Translations under genes and position numbers: made by a program
Shown here: one piece after another, positions 41,871 to 54,741 of the stretch
How the letters are laid out: the number at the start of each line of letters is the position of its first letter
How positions within the stretch are numbered: the first letter of the stretch is position 1
Origin: Clostridiales bacterium
Lineage (GTDB): Bacteria; Bacillota; Clostridia; Oscillospirales; Oscillospiraceae
DNA length: 64,000 nt
Direction: 5' to 3'
NCBI GenBank assembly: GCA_004551945.1
Contig: SFPN01000008.1
Span: forward strand, 1 to 64,000
The notes under the pieces: model-generated
What the model saw: the letters and a program-made list of their open reading frames with translations, nothing else
What the model was told of the DNA's origin: nothing
Database searches by the model: none

Positions 41871-42140
41871 TTGACCATTCAATATAAGCCCAAGGGCGTT
41901 TGTTCCCAGCTCATGAACGTGAAGGTGGAGGACGGCATCATCCAGGAGGTCCAGATCCTGGGCGGGTGCAGCGGCAACCTCCAGGGAATCTCCAAGCTGG
42001 TCCAGGGGATGAAGGTGGAGGATGCCATCGCCCGCATGTCCGGCATCAAGTGCGGCTACAAAGCCACTTCTTGCCCCGACCAGCTCTCCAAAGCTCTGAA
42101 GGCCGCCCTGGCCGAGGAAGCCAAGCGGACAAACGCATAA
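41871..42140 (+). CDS. TSCPD-domain protein (TIGR03905 type)
   Basis: An 89-residue single-domain protein ending in the motif ATSCPDQLSKAL that names the domain, with GGCSGNLQGISKLVQGM in the middle. TSCPD domains also form the C-terminal end of some ribonucleotide reductases; the free-standing form has no proven role. The start is TTG, 7 bases after GGAAGG; a much longer open frame upstream runs through the promoter and is not coding. Two Cys (in GGCSGN and TSCPD) plus CGYK could bind metal. Confidence 0.88.
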   Translation: MTIQYKPKGVCSQLMNVKVEDGIIQEVQILGGCSGNLQGISKLVQGMKVEDAIARMSGIKCGYKATSCPDQLSKALKAALAEEAKRTNA

Positions 42141-42158
42141 ATTTTGGAAATGAAAAAA

Positions 42159-42188
42159 GCCTGAGACTTCACCGTCTCAGGCCTTTTT
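42159..42188. terminator. Terminator after the TSCPD gene
   Basis: A 9-bp stem (42159-42167 with 42174-42182) followed by CTTTTTGA on the plus strand and by TTTTTTC on the minus strand; it can serve both convergent genes. Confidence 0.85.
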
Positions 42189-42191
42189 GAT

Positions 42192-42488
42192 TTAAAAATC
42201 TTCTTTTTTGAGGGCTTTGATTGCTCTTTTTGCTTTCCTGGCGGTTTGATCGGCCAGGTCCTTCCAGGTGCGAATTGTTTTGGGCTTGACTGGGTAGGAG
42301 AGAAGAAGGCCGCAGGCTTCGCAGTAATGGGAGGTTACCATGCAGCCGTATTCCCTGGTTTCCATCTCATTGAGCTCGAAGGTGCCTGGTGAGCCATAGG
42401 TGGAATTCTTGTGAGGCCCCCAGAAGAGAACGTTGGTGCCGTTTAAGTAACCGGCTTCCATTTCCGTGCCGCAGTAAGGACAGAGCAT
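42192..42488 (-). CDS. Small zinc-ribbon protein (PF20097-like)
   Basis: A 98-residue protein with two CxxC pairs (CPYC near the N-terminus and CEAC near residue 55) that would hold one zinc, and MEAGYLNGTNVLFW between, the pattern of a small family of uncharacterised zinc-ribbon proteins. The C-terminal 30 residues are Lys-rich and helical. I chose the ATG 9 bases after AAAGGCGG in place of a GTG three codons earlier, which touches the ribosome site. It has a promoter of its own. Function unknown. Confidence 0.8.
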   Translation of the reverse strand: MLCPYCGTEMEAGYLNGTNVLFWGPHKNSTYGSPGTFELNEMETREYGCMVTSHYCEACGLLLSYPVKPKTIRTWKDLADQTARKAKRAIKALKKEDF

Positions 42489-42514
42489 AGCATACACCCG
42501 CCTTTCTTCCCTTT

Positions 42515-42543
42515 ATTATACCAGAAGTAGCTCACATAAGCAA
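42515..42543 (-). promoter_or_regulatory. Promoter of the zinc-ribbon gene
   Basis: TTGCTT (42543-42538), 17 bp, TATAAT (42520-42515), about 15 bases before the ribosome site. Confidence 0.6.
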
Positions 42544-42560
42544 ACCCGCAAGGGTACCAA

Positions 42561-42597
42561 CCCACTGGATGCGCGCCCAGCCAGTGGGCGCGCTTTT
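42561..42597. repeat. Two overlapping, mutually exclusive hairpins
   Basis: CCCACTGG (42561-42568) can pair with CCAGTGGG (42581-42588), while GCGCGCCC (42571-42578) can pair with GGGCGCGC (42586-42593) followed by TTTT. The two stems share bases, as in attenuators, but no gene is seen to be governed. From here to 42766 only a further small hairpin (CGCCCTTTCTC with GAGAAAGGGCG, about 42727-42750) is visible. Confidence 0.5.
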
Positions 42598-42766
42598 GAC
42601 CCAACGCAGCAATGAGAGAATAGAAACCCACCCAAATATCAAAAAGCAAAAACCCAGCAAGGTTCTGCCACCCAGAAAGGGGAAATCCAAAGGGGGAGAA
42701 CCTCTCCCTCTTTGGTGCTCTTTCCGCCCTTTCTCCAGAGAAAGGGCGCCCCCGCCGGGCGGGCGC

Positions 42767-43825
42767 TCACTCAGCGCCCACCTGCCGCCGGCGGGCCAGA
42801 TGCAGCGGCCCATCCTGCCGCTTGGACAGCCGGGGAAGGGTCATCTCCAGCCCCAGAACCACGCAGGTTTCCGGCTCCTGGGAGGCGGAAGCGTCAATCC
42901 CCGTGGCCTCCGCCAGCAGACGGTCCATCCCCCGCAGCAGGCTCCCGCCGCCGGTGAGCAGGATGCCGTTTTTGGCCACGTCCGCCGCCAGCTCCGGGGG
43001 CGTGCGCTCCAGCACCCCCTGGACGGCGGAGACGATCTCCCGGGCCACCGGGGCGAAGGCCTCGGCGGTGTCCGCCGGGGTGAGCTGGACCTCCCGGGGC
43101 AGCCCCGTGGTCAGGCACCGGCCCTTCACCGCCAGGCTGGGGCTGTCCTGGGCCTGTCCCACCTGGCCGATGGTGTGCTTCACCTGCTCAGCGGTGCGCA
43201 GGCCCAGAAGCAGGTTGTGCGTTTGCCGGACGTACTGGATGAGAGCCTCGTCAAACCGGTCTCCGCCCACAGGCAGGCACCCGGCCACCACCACCCCGTC
43301 CAGGGTAATCACCGCCGCGTCGGTGACGCCGCCCCCGATGTCCACCACCAAGCGGCCCTCCGGCCGGCTGGTGTCTAATCCTGCCCCCAGGGCGGCGGCC
43401 AGGGGAGCCTCCATGAGGTAGACCCGCCGGGCCCCTGCCTGGAGCCCGGCTTCCACCACGGCTCGTTCCTCCACCTCGGAGATCCCCGCAGGCACGCCGA
43501 TGAGCAGCCGGGGCTTTACCAGGTGTCCCCCCAGGGCTTTCTTGAGAAAGGCCTGGAGCATGGCCTGGGCGGTGGTAAAGTCGGAGAGAACCCCCTCCCG
43601 CACCGGCCGCACCGCCACCAGCCGGCCGGGGGTGCGGCCCAGCATCTGCTGGGCGGCCTCCCCCACCTGGAGGACCTTGCCGGTCTGTCGGTCAACCGCC
43701 GCCACCGACGGCTCCCGGAGGAGAATCCCCCGCCCCCGGGCGGCCACCAGCACCGAGGCGGTGCCCAGGTCCATGGCCACGTCCCGGGCCAGCCCCCCGG
43801 ATGGAAACTGCTTGCCCATATCCAT
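42767..43825 (-). CDS. MreB/Mbl-family actin-like protein
   Basis: A 352-residue actin-fold protein that would organise wall synthesis along the cell or, less often, a specialised septal structure. The ATP-binding elements are present: MDLGTASVLV (18-27), VVDIGGGVTDAAV (about 168-180) and LLTGGGSLLRGMDRL (about 305-320). Sequence and place differ from the usual mreBCD operon; it follows comF and stands alone, so it may be a second Mbl/MreBH-type paralogue. AAAGGG precedes the ATG closely. It lacks an obvious terminator with a T run. Confidence 0.88.
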   Translation of the reverse strand: MDMGKQFPSGGLARDVAMDLGTASVLVAARGRGILLREPSVAAVDRQTGKVLQVGEAAQQMLGRTPGRLVAVRPVREGVLSDFTTAQAMLQAFLKKALGGHLVKPRLLIGVPAGISEVEERAVVEAGLQAGARRVYLMEAPLAAALGAGLDTSRPEGRLVVDIGGGVTDAAVITLDGVVVAGCLPVGGDRFDEALIQYVRQTHNLLLGLRTAEQVKHTIGQVGQAQDSPSLAVKGRCLTTGLPREVQLTPADTAEAFAPVAREIVSAVQGVLERTPPELAADVAKNGILLTGGGSLLRGMDRLLAEATGIDASASQEPETCVVLGLEMTLPRLSKRQDGPLHLARRRQVGAE

Positions 43826-43881
43826 TCGCCCTTTCTCCGAAGTGTTGAAAAATTAGTATGGTACAAGCATAGTACAAAGAG

Positions 43882-43919
43882 CGGGAGAGTTTCCCACGAA
43901 CGGTGGGGAAACTCTCCCG
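43882..43919 (-). terminator. Terminator-like hairpin between comF and the mreB-like gene
   Basis: A perfect 14-bp stem (43882-43895 with 43906-43919) with CTCTTTG after it on the minus strand, a weak T run. Confidence 0.6.
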
Positions 43920-43937
43920 ATTTTATGGCTTGATCCG

Positions 43938-44597
43938 TCAGTCTTGGGGCGTTCGGCAGAAGGCGGCGGCCACCACCTGAGCGGCCCCGGCGGCCCGGAG
44001 GGTGCGGGCGGCCTCCTCCAGGGTAGAGCCCGTGGTGAGAATATCGTCAATGAGCAGCACCCGCTGGCCGGTTACCTGCTCCGGACGGGGGACGGCATAG
44101 ACTCCCTTCACGTTCTTCCGCCGCCGGGCCGCGCTCTCCAGGGAGGACTGGGCCGGGGTGGCCCTGGCTTTTTCCAGCAGGGGCACAGCCTCCCGGCCCA
44201 GGGCCCTGGCGGTCTCCTCCGCCAGCAGGCGGGCCTGGTCATAGCCCCGCTTTTTCAGGGTCTGGCGGGAGACCGGCACCCAGGTAATCACGTCGTAGGT
44301 CCCGGGCAGAAAGAGCCGGACCTGTCTGGCCAGCACTGGCCCGTAGGCCCGGGCGTACTGGGGATGGTCGGAAAACTTAAAGGCCAGAACCTGGTCCCGG
44401 AGCGCCCCCTGATACCACCCGGCGCAGACGCACCGGAGGAAGTGCTTGCCGTCAAACACCCCCTGGGCGCCCTCCAGCCAGAAAGGCGCTTTTTGGCACT
44501 TGGGGCAGGGCTCCCAGGACTCCCGCTCCAGCGAGGCCCCGCAGAACTTGCACTTGGGCGGGTAGATCAGGTCCAGGAAAAAGCTGGCAATGGACAT
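43938..44597 (-). CDS. comF: ComF-family phosphoribosyltransferase-like protein
   Basis: A 219-residue protein with an N-terminal zinc ribbon (CKFC and CPKC within residues 15-35) and a C-terminal phosphoribosyltransferase fold with the PRPP loop VLLIDDILTTGSTLEEA near 175-191. ComF proteins take part in natural transformation, where they help bring single-stranded DNA into the cytosol. AAAGGAGG lies 6 bases before the ATG. It follows recD2 by 13 bp, so DNA-handling genes are linked in one transcript. Confidence 0.92.
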   Translation of the reverse strand: MSIASFFLDLIYPPKCKFCGASLERESWEPCPKCQKAPFWLEGAQGVFDGKHFLRCVCAGWYQGALRDQVLAFKFSDHPQYARAYGPVLARQVRLFLPGTYDVITWVPVSRQTLKKRGYDQARLLAEETARALGREAVPLLEKARATPAQSSLESAARRRKNVKGVYAVPRPEQVTGQRVLLIDDILTTGSTLEEAARTLRAAGAAQVVAAAFCRTPQD

Positions 44598-44610
44598 GGA
44601 ACCCCTCCTT

Positions 44611-46827
44611 TTATCCCTTGGCCAGCCGGGCCCGCAGGCCGCTGTACCGCCGCTGCTGGCGGTCGTTGGCCGCCATGCGGGCGACGACCTGGTCGTCCCC
44701 CACCAGGATCAGCAGCTCCTTGGCCCGGGTCATGGCGGTGTAGAGCACCCCCCGGGTGAGAAGCATGGGGGCGGCCTCCACGGCGGAGAGAATTACCGCC
44801 CGGTACTCGCTGCCCTGGGCCTTGTGAACGGTGATGGCGTAGGCGGGCTCCAGTTGGTTCATCATGTCGGGGGTGTACTCTGCCCGGTGGCCGTCAAAGT
44901 CTACGGTGACCACGCCGCTGTGCAGGTCGATGGCCTCCACCCGGCCGATGTCCCCGTTGAAGATGCCCATGCCCACGCCGCTTCCCTGGGTTTCCTCCCA
45001 CATCACGTCGTAGTTGTTCTTTACCTGCATCACCCGGTCCCCCACCCGGTAGAGGGCGGGGCCGTAGGCCTTCTCCGCCTTGTCCGGAGAAGGAGGGTTC
45101 ACCGCTGCCTGGAGGGCCCGGTTCAGGGAGGCGGTTCCGGCAGTTCCCTTCCGGGTGGGGGAGAGGACCTGGATCTGGTCCGGGGAAATCCCCATGTTTT
45201 TGGGCAGGCGGGTGCGGCAGAGCTCCACGATGGTCTCCACGGCGGACTCCGGGTTCAGGCGGCGGAGGAAGAAAAAGTCCCCGGCCGGGTCGTTGACCAG
45301 CACGGGACACTCCCCCTGGTCCACCGCCCGTGCCCCCCGGATGATGGCCGAGGCGGCGGCCTGACGGAAAATTTCGGTGAGGCGCAAAGTGGGCAGCCGC
45401 TGGGACCGGAGTAGGTCAGAGAGCAGGTTGCCCGGCCCCACGGAGGGCAGCTGATGGGGGTCTCCCACCAGCACCAGGCGGCAGCCCCCGGGAAGGGCCG
45501 CCAGCAGGGCCTGCATCAGGACAATGTCCACCATGGAGGCTTCGTCCAGGATCACCGCGTCGGTGTCCAGGGGGTCCCGCTCATTGTGGGCGAAGGACAG
45601 ACCGCCGCTGGCGCTGTCGTATCGGGTTTCCAGGAGCCGGTGGATGGTGGCGGCCTCAGCCCCGCAGGTTTCGGACAGCCGCTTGGCCGCCCGGCCTGTG
45701 GGGGCGGTGAGGGAGGTGCGCAGGCCCAGGTGGTCGAAGAGGGCCAGAATCCCCCGCAGAGAGGTGGTCTTGCCGGTGCCCGGGCCGCCGGTGAGGAGCA
45801 TCACCTGCCGCTGGGCGGCGGTTTTCACCGCCTCCACCTGAAGGGGGGCGTAGGTGATGCCCTGATCCCGCTGGATGCGGTCGATGAGCTTGTCCAGGTC
45901 GTCGGGGGGGCACAAAGGTTCCCCATCCATCTTCAGCAGCTGCCGGGCCACATAGGTCTCGCAGTCGTAGAGCTTGGCCAGGTAGCAAGCGTCCTGACCG
46001 GCGATGTCCTCCCGGATTACCTTCTGCCGGTCCAGGAGGGCGTCCAGGCATCCGGTGAGGGTTTCCGGCTCCGTCCCCAGCAGCCGCCCGGCGGCGGTCA
46101 GGAGCTTGGCATAGGGCAGAAAGACGTGGCCGTTGTCCAGGTTGTGGGCCAGGGTGTAGAGAAGGCCCGCCTCCAGCCGGAGGGGGTCATCGGCCTCGAT
46201 CCCCAGGTCCAGGGCCAGCTTGTCCGCCGAGGGGAAGGGGACGAAAAAGGGGTCGTCCACCAGCAGATAGGGGTCCGCCTTCACGGCGGTGAGGGCCATC
46301 TCCCCGAACCGGCGGTAGAGGGGCATTCCGATCTGCAAGGGTAGACCGTGGGCGGAGAGAAAATCCAGCAGCCGCCGCATGGACAGCTGCATACACAGGG
46401 ACTGGCGGATGGTCTCCGCCCGCTTGGGGGTGATGCCCTTGATCTCTGTGAGCCGGTGGGGGCTGTCCTCAATGATGGAGAGGACATCTTCCCCAAAGGC
46501 GTCCACCAGCCGCCGGGCGGTGACGGCGCCCACCCCCTTGACGGCCCCGGAGGCCAGGTATTCCACCAGGGCCTTTTCGCCTACGGGCAGACGCCGCTCC
46601 ACGATCTCCGCCTGGAGCTGTTCGCCGTATGTACTGTGGCGCTTCCACTGGCCATGCACCGACAGCCCCTCCCCGGGGCTGATGCCGGGCATGGTGCCCA
46701 CCACAGTGACCTCATCCCCGTCGGGGGTGTCCAGGCGCAGGATGGTATAGCCGTTCTCCTCGTTCCGGTAGATGACAGAGGAGACGGTGCCTTCCAGAAA
46801 GATCAGTTCAGAGGGAGAAATAGCCAT
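44611..46827 (-). CDS. recD2: RecD2 (RecD-like) ATP-dependent DNA helicase
   Basis: A 738-residue 5'-3' helicase of the RecD2 class found in bacteria without RecBC partners. The N-terminal OB-like part (FLEGTVSSVIYRNEENGYTI), helix-hairpin-helix repeats (GAVKGVGAVTARRLVDAFGE), Walker A at 347-354 (GGPGTGKT), the DEAS Walker B motif and the final TVHKAQGSEYRAVI motif are all present. RecD2 helps mismatch repair and fork restart in Bacillus and Deinococcus. The ATG overlaps the 3' end of the small upstream gene by 20 bp and has GGAAGG before it. Confidence 0.95.
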   Translation of the reverse strand: MAISPSELIFLEGTVSSVIYRNEENGYTILRLDTPDGDEVTVVGTMPGISPGEGLSVHGQWKRHSTYGEQLQAEIVERRLPVGEKALVEYLASGAVKGVGAVTARRLVDAFGEDVLSIIEDSPHRLTEIKGITPKRAETIRQSLCMQLSMRRLLDFLSAHGLPLQIGMPLYRRFGEMALTAVKADPYLLVDDPFFVPFPSADKLALDLGIEADDPLRLEAGLLYTLAHNLDNGHVFLPYAKLLTAAGRLLGTEPETLTGCLDALLDRQKVIREDIAGQDACYLAKLYDCETYVARQLLKMDGEPLCPPDDLDKLIDRIQRDQGITYAPLQVEAVKTAAQRQVMLLTGGPGTGKTTSLRGILALFDHLGLRTSLTAPTGRAAKRLSETCGAEAATIHRLLETRYDSASGGLSFAHNERDPLDTDAVILDEASMVDIVLMQALLAALPGGCRLVLVGDPHQLPSVGPGNLLSDLLRSQRLPTLRLTEIFRQAAASAIIRGARAVDQGECPVLVNDPAGDFFFLRRLNPESAVETIVELCRTRLPKNMGISPDQIQVLSPTRKGTAGTASLNRALQAAVNPPSPDKAEKAYGPALYRVGDRVMQVKNNYDVMWEETQGSGVGMGIFNGDIGRVEAIDLHSGVVTVDFDGHRAEYTPDMMNQLEPAYAITVHKAQGSEYRAVILSAVEAAPMLLTRGVLYTAMTRAKELLILVGDDQVVARMAANDRQQRRYSGLRARLAKG

Positions 46828-47170
46828 GGTCGTCCTTCCTTTTCAGGATGAGAGTGGCCTCCTCCGCCGGGCAGAAGAGCAGGGAGGCGTCTTTCCGTTT
46901 CAGGGCCTGGACGGTTTCCAGTCCCGCGGGGGTCAGTCCCGCGTCCACCACCACCACGGTGAAGGCGGAGAGCTTTTCCGATTCCAGCCAGCGGAGATGG
47001 CGGAGGGTCTGCTCCAGCCCCTCCCCGTCCCCGGCGGCGGGGATCACGGCGAAGACCGGCACGATGCCCTGCTGGGTGGGGGAGAGCATATGGGAAAAGA
47101 GGGAGCGGCTCAGGCAGAGCAGCAGCGCGGCGCAGAGAAAGGCCAGCAGAAATTCAACGGCCAACGTCAT
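46808..47170 (-). CDS. Small membrane-anchored protein of unknown function
   Basis: A 120-residue protein with one N-terminal membrane helix (about residues 4-24) and a soluble alpha/beta part beginning IVPVFAVIPAAGDGEGLEQT and containing FTVVVVDAGLTPAGLETV, a Rossmann-like or glycosyltransferase-A-like half domain too short to be catalytic. I do not recognise a family. GGAGG is 7 bases before the ATG. It overlaps recD2 by 20 bp and so is translated together with it. It begins the recD2-comF series, beyond the repeat-rich gap after uvrA. Confidence 0.7.
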   Translation of the reverse strand: MTLAVEFLLAFLCAALLLCLSRSLFSHMLSPTQQGIVPVFAVIPAAGDGEGLEQTLRHLRWLESEKLSAFTVVVVDAGLTPAGLETVQALKRKDASLLFCPAEEATLILKRKDDHGYFSL

Positions 47171-47258
47171 ACGACCACCTCCAGCCCATTCTATGCGGCT
47201 GGAGGCGGAAGGGTTCCTGCTCTGCCCTTCAGGATCGTGTGTATCCACCCTCTGCATC

Positions 47259-47307
47259 GCCCTCTCAGTCACGGCTTCGCCGTGCCAGCTCCCCCAGAGG
47301 GGGAGCT
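47259..47307 (-). repeat. Dispersed palindromic repeat, family 1, copy C
   Basis: Read on the minus strand it runs from AGCTCCCCCTCTGGGGGAGC through GGCACGGCGAAGCCGTGAC to TGAGAGGGC, closely matching the copy at 9055-9099. Confidence 0.75.
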
Positions 47308-47321
47308 TAAGGCGTGGGTGC

Positions 47322-47400
47322 TTATTTCAGAATCTTCTTCAAATACTGCCCCGTGTAAGACCCCTCACACTGAGCCACTTCCTCGGGGGTGCCGGTGCAG
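47322..47400 (-). pseudogene. Displaced second copy of the uvrA 3' end
   Basis: The minus strand encodes CTGTPEEVAQCEGSYTGQYL then KKILK and a stop, nearly the same as the C-terminus of uvrA. It aligns without gaps to uvrA at an offset of exactly 200 bp, with 60 of 70 bases equal. Eight changes in the first 22 codons are all synonymous, so this is the end of another functional uvrA allele and not a decayed copy. No ribosome site or start is present. Confidence 0.85.
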
Positions 47401-47402
47401 TG

Positions 47403-47496
47403 CCCCGCGAAGCAGGCTTCGCGGGGACCCCAAGATTTGATTGCAACCTGGGCGGAGAGAATCCGCCCAGGATCAAGGTTTTGCCTAAGGCAAAAC
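47403..47496. repeat. Three successive perfect hairpins between the two uvrA ends
   Basis: Stems are 11 bp (47403-47413 with 47416-47426), 10 bp (47447-47456 with 47462-47471) and 8 bp (47478-47485 with 47489-47496). They fill most of the 119 bp between the uvrA stop and the displaced end. The first can act as a terminator for uvrA, although no long T run follows. Confidence 0.75.
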
Positions 47497-47518
47497 GCTT
47501 GGTATCGTCTGCGCCGGC

Positions 47519-50347
<2,829 letters not shown>

Positions 50348-50398
50348 TATAGTGTTACTCCAATGATCGGGTTGGACACGCCCCCAAAGGGCGCTGGG

Positions 50399-50893
50399 TT
50401 ATCGTTCCGCGGTCAGATCCGCCACCTGGCCGCCCACAAAGGCGATGAGGTCGTCAGGGCGTACCTCCACCTGGTGGCCCACCTTTCCGGCGGAGCACAC
50501 CATGGTGTCCACCAGGATGACCTCTTCCGCGAAAAAGGTGGGGAAGGGCTTGCTCATGCCCACCGGGGAGCAGCCTCCGTGGACGTAGCCGGTGAGGGGG
50601 AGGAGCTTCTTCTGGGGCAGCATGGCGATGGACTTGACCCCGGCGGCCCGGGCGGCCTTTTTCAGGTCCAGGGTCTCGGCCACGGGGATCACATAGACGA
50701 AGTGTTCCCCCTTTGGCCCCTCAGCCACCAGGGTCTTGAACACCTCTTCTGCGGGCTTGCCCACCAGGGCGGCGGCGGTGACCCCGTCGGGGACCTCTCC
50801 CTTGGGCAGGTCCAGAATGTGGTGGGTGCAGGGGACGCCCGCTGCCTCCAGCAGACGGATGACGTTGGTTTTCTCTTCTTTTGCTTTTGCCAT
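50399..50893 (-). CDS. ybaK: Cys-tRNA(Pro) deacylase YbaK/EbsC
   Basis: A 164-residue member of the YbaK branch of the INS editing domain family, which removes cysteine wrongly placed on tRNA-Pro. The catalytic-lysine region EVFKTLVAEG (about 50-59), the GGCSPVGMSKPFPTF motif (about 106-120) and the C-terminal RPDDLIAFVGGQVADL are characteristic. Its ATG is 6 bp after the stop of the EamA gene, with GAGGTGA as ribosome site inside that stop region. Confidence 0.95.
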   Translation of the reverse strand: MAKAKEEKTNVIRLLEAAGVPCTHHILDLPKGEVPDGVTAAALVGKPAEEVFKTLVAEGPKGEHFVYVIPVAETLDLKKAARAAGVKSIAMLPQKKLLPLTGYVHGGCSPVGMSKPFPTFFAEEVILVDTMVCSAGKVGHQVEVRPDDLIAFVGGQVADLTAER

Positions 50894-50899
50894 AGAACT

Positions 50900-51823
50900 T
50901 CACCTCAGGATATAGACGGAGATCAGGATGCACGCCAGCCCCAGGACCACCCCCAGGTTCATGGGCTCCCCAAAGGCCAGAATGCCCACGATGGAGGCCA
51001 CCACCGGCTCAACGCTTGCCAGGATGGAGGCCTTGCCGCTGTCCCCCAGGTCGTTGAGGCCCTTGGTGTACAGAAGATAGGGCAGGACAGTGGCGAAGAT
51101 CATCAGCCCCAGGCACAGCAGAAGGGCCTTGGGGGAGGTGCAGATGGTGGCCATGTCCTCCGTGTCCAGCAAGAACAGGGAGCCGATGCTGGCGATCAGG
51201 AAGGTGTAGAAGGTGACGGTAAAGGGCTTGTAGTGCTGGAGGGCGAACCGGCCGAAGATGGAATAGGTGGCGTAGAAAAAGCCGCTGCCCAGACCCAGCA
51301 GAAGCCCCTGGGTGGAGACGCTCAGCCCGCCGCCGCTCCAGATGCCGGTGACGAAGGTGCAGCCCAGAAAGGCGATCACCAGGGCGGCCAGCTTCTTTCT
51401 GGTAAACTTGTCTTTAAAGAAGATGGTGGACATGATGACAACGAAGGTAGGGGCGGTGTACAGCAGGATGGCCGCGATGGCCAGGGAGGAAACCTGCTGG
51501 CTCTTGAAATAGCACAGGGTAAAGAGCAGAATGCTCACAAGCCCCGTGGCCAGAAAGATGGGCAGGTGCCGGAGCCGGATGCGGAAGACGCTGCGGTCGG
51601 TGATGAGAAAGAACAGGGCCAGGAGAATACAGGCCCCCAGGTTGCGGACGAGGACAATGGAGGAGGCGCTGATGTCAAAGGCGGCGATGTTCCGGTTGAA
51701 CAGGCCGATGCACCCCCACATGGTGGCGGCGGCCATGATGCAGGCCATGGCCTGGTGGGCTCCCTTCCGGGAGGGGGCTGTCATGCCGGGCGCGATGGAG
51801 ACAGCGGGATTGGGGTTTTCCAT
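50900..51823 (-). CDS. EamA-family (drug/metabolite) transporter
   Basis: A 307-residue protein with ten membrane segments in two EamA repeats of about 140 residues, the standard drug/metabolite transporter layout; SSIVLVRNLGACILL and AIAAILLYTAPTFVVIMSTI in the first half and FATVLPYLLYTKGL and ASILASVEPVVASIVGIL in the second are typical. It probably exports amino acids or other metabolites. The ATG chosen gives a normal N-terminus; a TTG eight codons earlier is possible. Its place between uvrB and ybaK has no evident functional meaning. Confidence 0.88.
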   Translation of the reverse strand: MENPNPAVSIAPGMTAPSRKGAHQAMACIMAAATMWGCIGLFNRNIAAFDISASSIVLVRNLGACILLALFFLITDRSVFRIRLRHLPIFLATGLVSILLFTLCYFKSQQVSSLAIAAILLYTAPTFVVIMSTIFFKDKFTRKKLAALVIAFLGCTFVTGIWSGGGLSVSTQGLLLGLGSGFFYATYSIFGRFALQHYKPFTVTFYTFLIASIGSLFLLDTEDMATICTSPKALLLCLGLMIFATVLPYLLYTKGLNDLGDSGKASILASVEPVVASIVGILAFGEPMNLGVVLGLACILISVYILR

Positions 51824-51853
51824 GATAAAAAAATGCTTCCTTTCCAAACGGGG

Positions 51854-53833
<1,980 letters not shown>

Positions 53834-53845
53834 AGCATCCTCCTG

Positions 53846-54526
53846 TTAAAAGACCATAAAATATCCGCTGTCCCGCATGGAAACCATGTCGTCGTCCGCC
53901 AGGATCACATGGTCGTAGAGGACAATGCCCAGTCCCCTGAGGACCTGGAACAGGTAGCGGGTGGTGGAGATATCGTCGTCGGAAGGGGAGGCCAGACCGC
54001 TGGGGTGGTTGTGGGCCAGCACCACAGCGGAGGCGTTGTAGGACAAGGCCGCGGTGGCAATCTGCCGGGGGCCGATGTTGGTTTCGTTGGGGCCGCCCTC
54101 GCTGATCTTCCGCACCCCCAGGAGCTTCAGCTTGCTGTCAAAGCAGGCCAGAAAGGACAGCTCGTTCCGGGCGCCGAAGAAATAGGGGGCGAAAAGGTCG
54201 CGCAGGTCGCCGCTGTTGCGGATGATGGTTTCGGCAGAGGTCCGGGAGGCCAGATACTTGGCGGCCAGGGCAGGGATCAGTTTCAGGAGAACGGCGGTGT
54301 TTTCTCCCACGCCGGGCACGGACATCAGCTCCTGAGGGTCCGCGTCCAGCACCCCTGCCAGGGAGCCGAAGGCGTCCAGCAGGGCGTGGGCGGTGGGGTT
54401 TACGTCCCCCTGCATCCGGGAGTAAAACAGCAGCAGCTCCAGGGCCCGGGGCTCGGAGAAATGGGTCAGCCCGCCCTGCAAAAATTCCTGCTTCATGCGG
54501 CTTCGGTGGCCGTCGTGGATGCCCAT
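53846..54526 (-). CDS. radC: RadC-family JAB/MPN-domain protein
   Basis: A 226-residue protein with an N-terminal helix-hairpin-helix part (LMSVPGVGENTAVLLKLIPAL, about 67-87) and the MPN/JAB domain with HNHPSG at 172-177 and the downstream Ser and Asp that complete the zinc site. Despite its name the RadC family has no proven repair activity in vivo. GAGGAGGG precedes the ATG, so upstream in-frame sequence is not coding. It is the first gene of the leftward repair series and has a promoter-like sequence 50 bp upstream. Confidence 0.94.
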   Translation of the reverse strand: MGIHDGHRSRMKQEFLQGGLTHFSEPRALELLLFYSRMQGDVNPTAHALLDAFGSLAGVLDADPQELMSVPGVGENTAVLLKLIPALAAKYLASRTSAETIIRNSGDLRDLFAPYFFGARNELSFLACFDSKLKLLGVRKISEGGPNETNIGPRQIATAALSYNASAVVLAHNHPSGLASPSDDDISTTRYLFQVLRGLGIVLYDHVILADDDMVSMRDSGYFMVF

Positions 54527-54574
54527 AGAATCCCTCCTCTCCCGTGGCGTCTGCGGCGGATATCGTATCAATCT

Positions 54575-54603
54575 ATCATACCGCGTTTTTCGCCCTTCTA
54601 CAA
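54575..54603 (-). promoter_or_regulatory. Promoter of the radC-uvrB series
   Basis: TTGTAG (54603-54598), 17 bp, TATGAT (54580-54575). I saw no LexA-like box next to it. Confidence 0.5.
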
Positions 54604-54645
54604 GAGCAAGATGGAGGAGGAACGGAGAATTTCCGGAGAAAGCCG

Positions 54646-54674
54646 CTGACAAACGGTCCCGTTTATGGTACAAT
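54646..54674 (+). promoter_or_regulatory. Promoter of trmB
   Basis: CTGACA (54646-54651), 17 bp, TACAAT (54669-54674), divergent from the radC promoter and about 60 bases before the trmB ATG. Confidence 0.65.
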
Positions 54675-54741
54675 AATACGAATTTTTAAATCATTTGATG
54701 ATCCCGGCAAACTGCCGTTGGAATAAGGAGGAACCCCCGTC

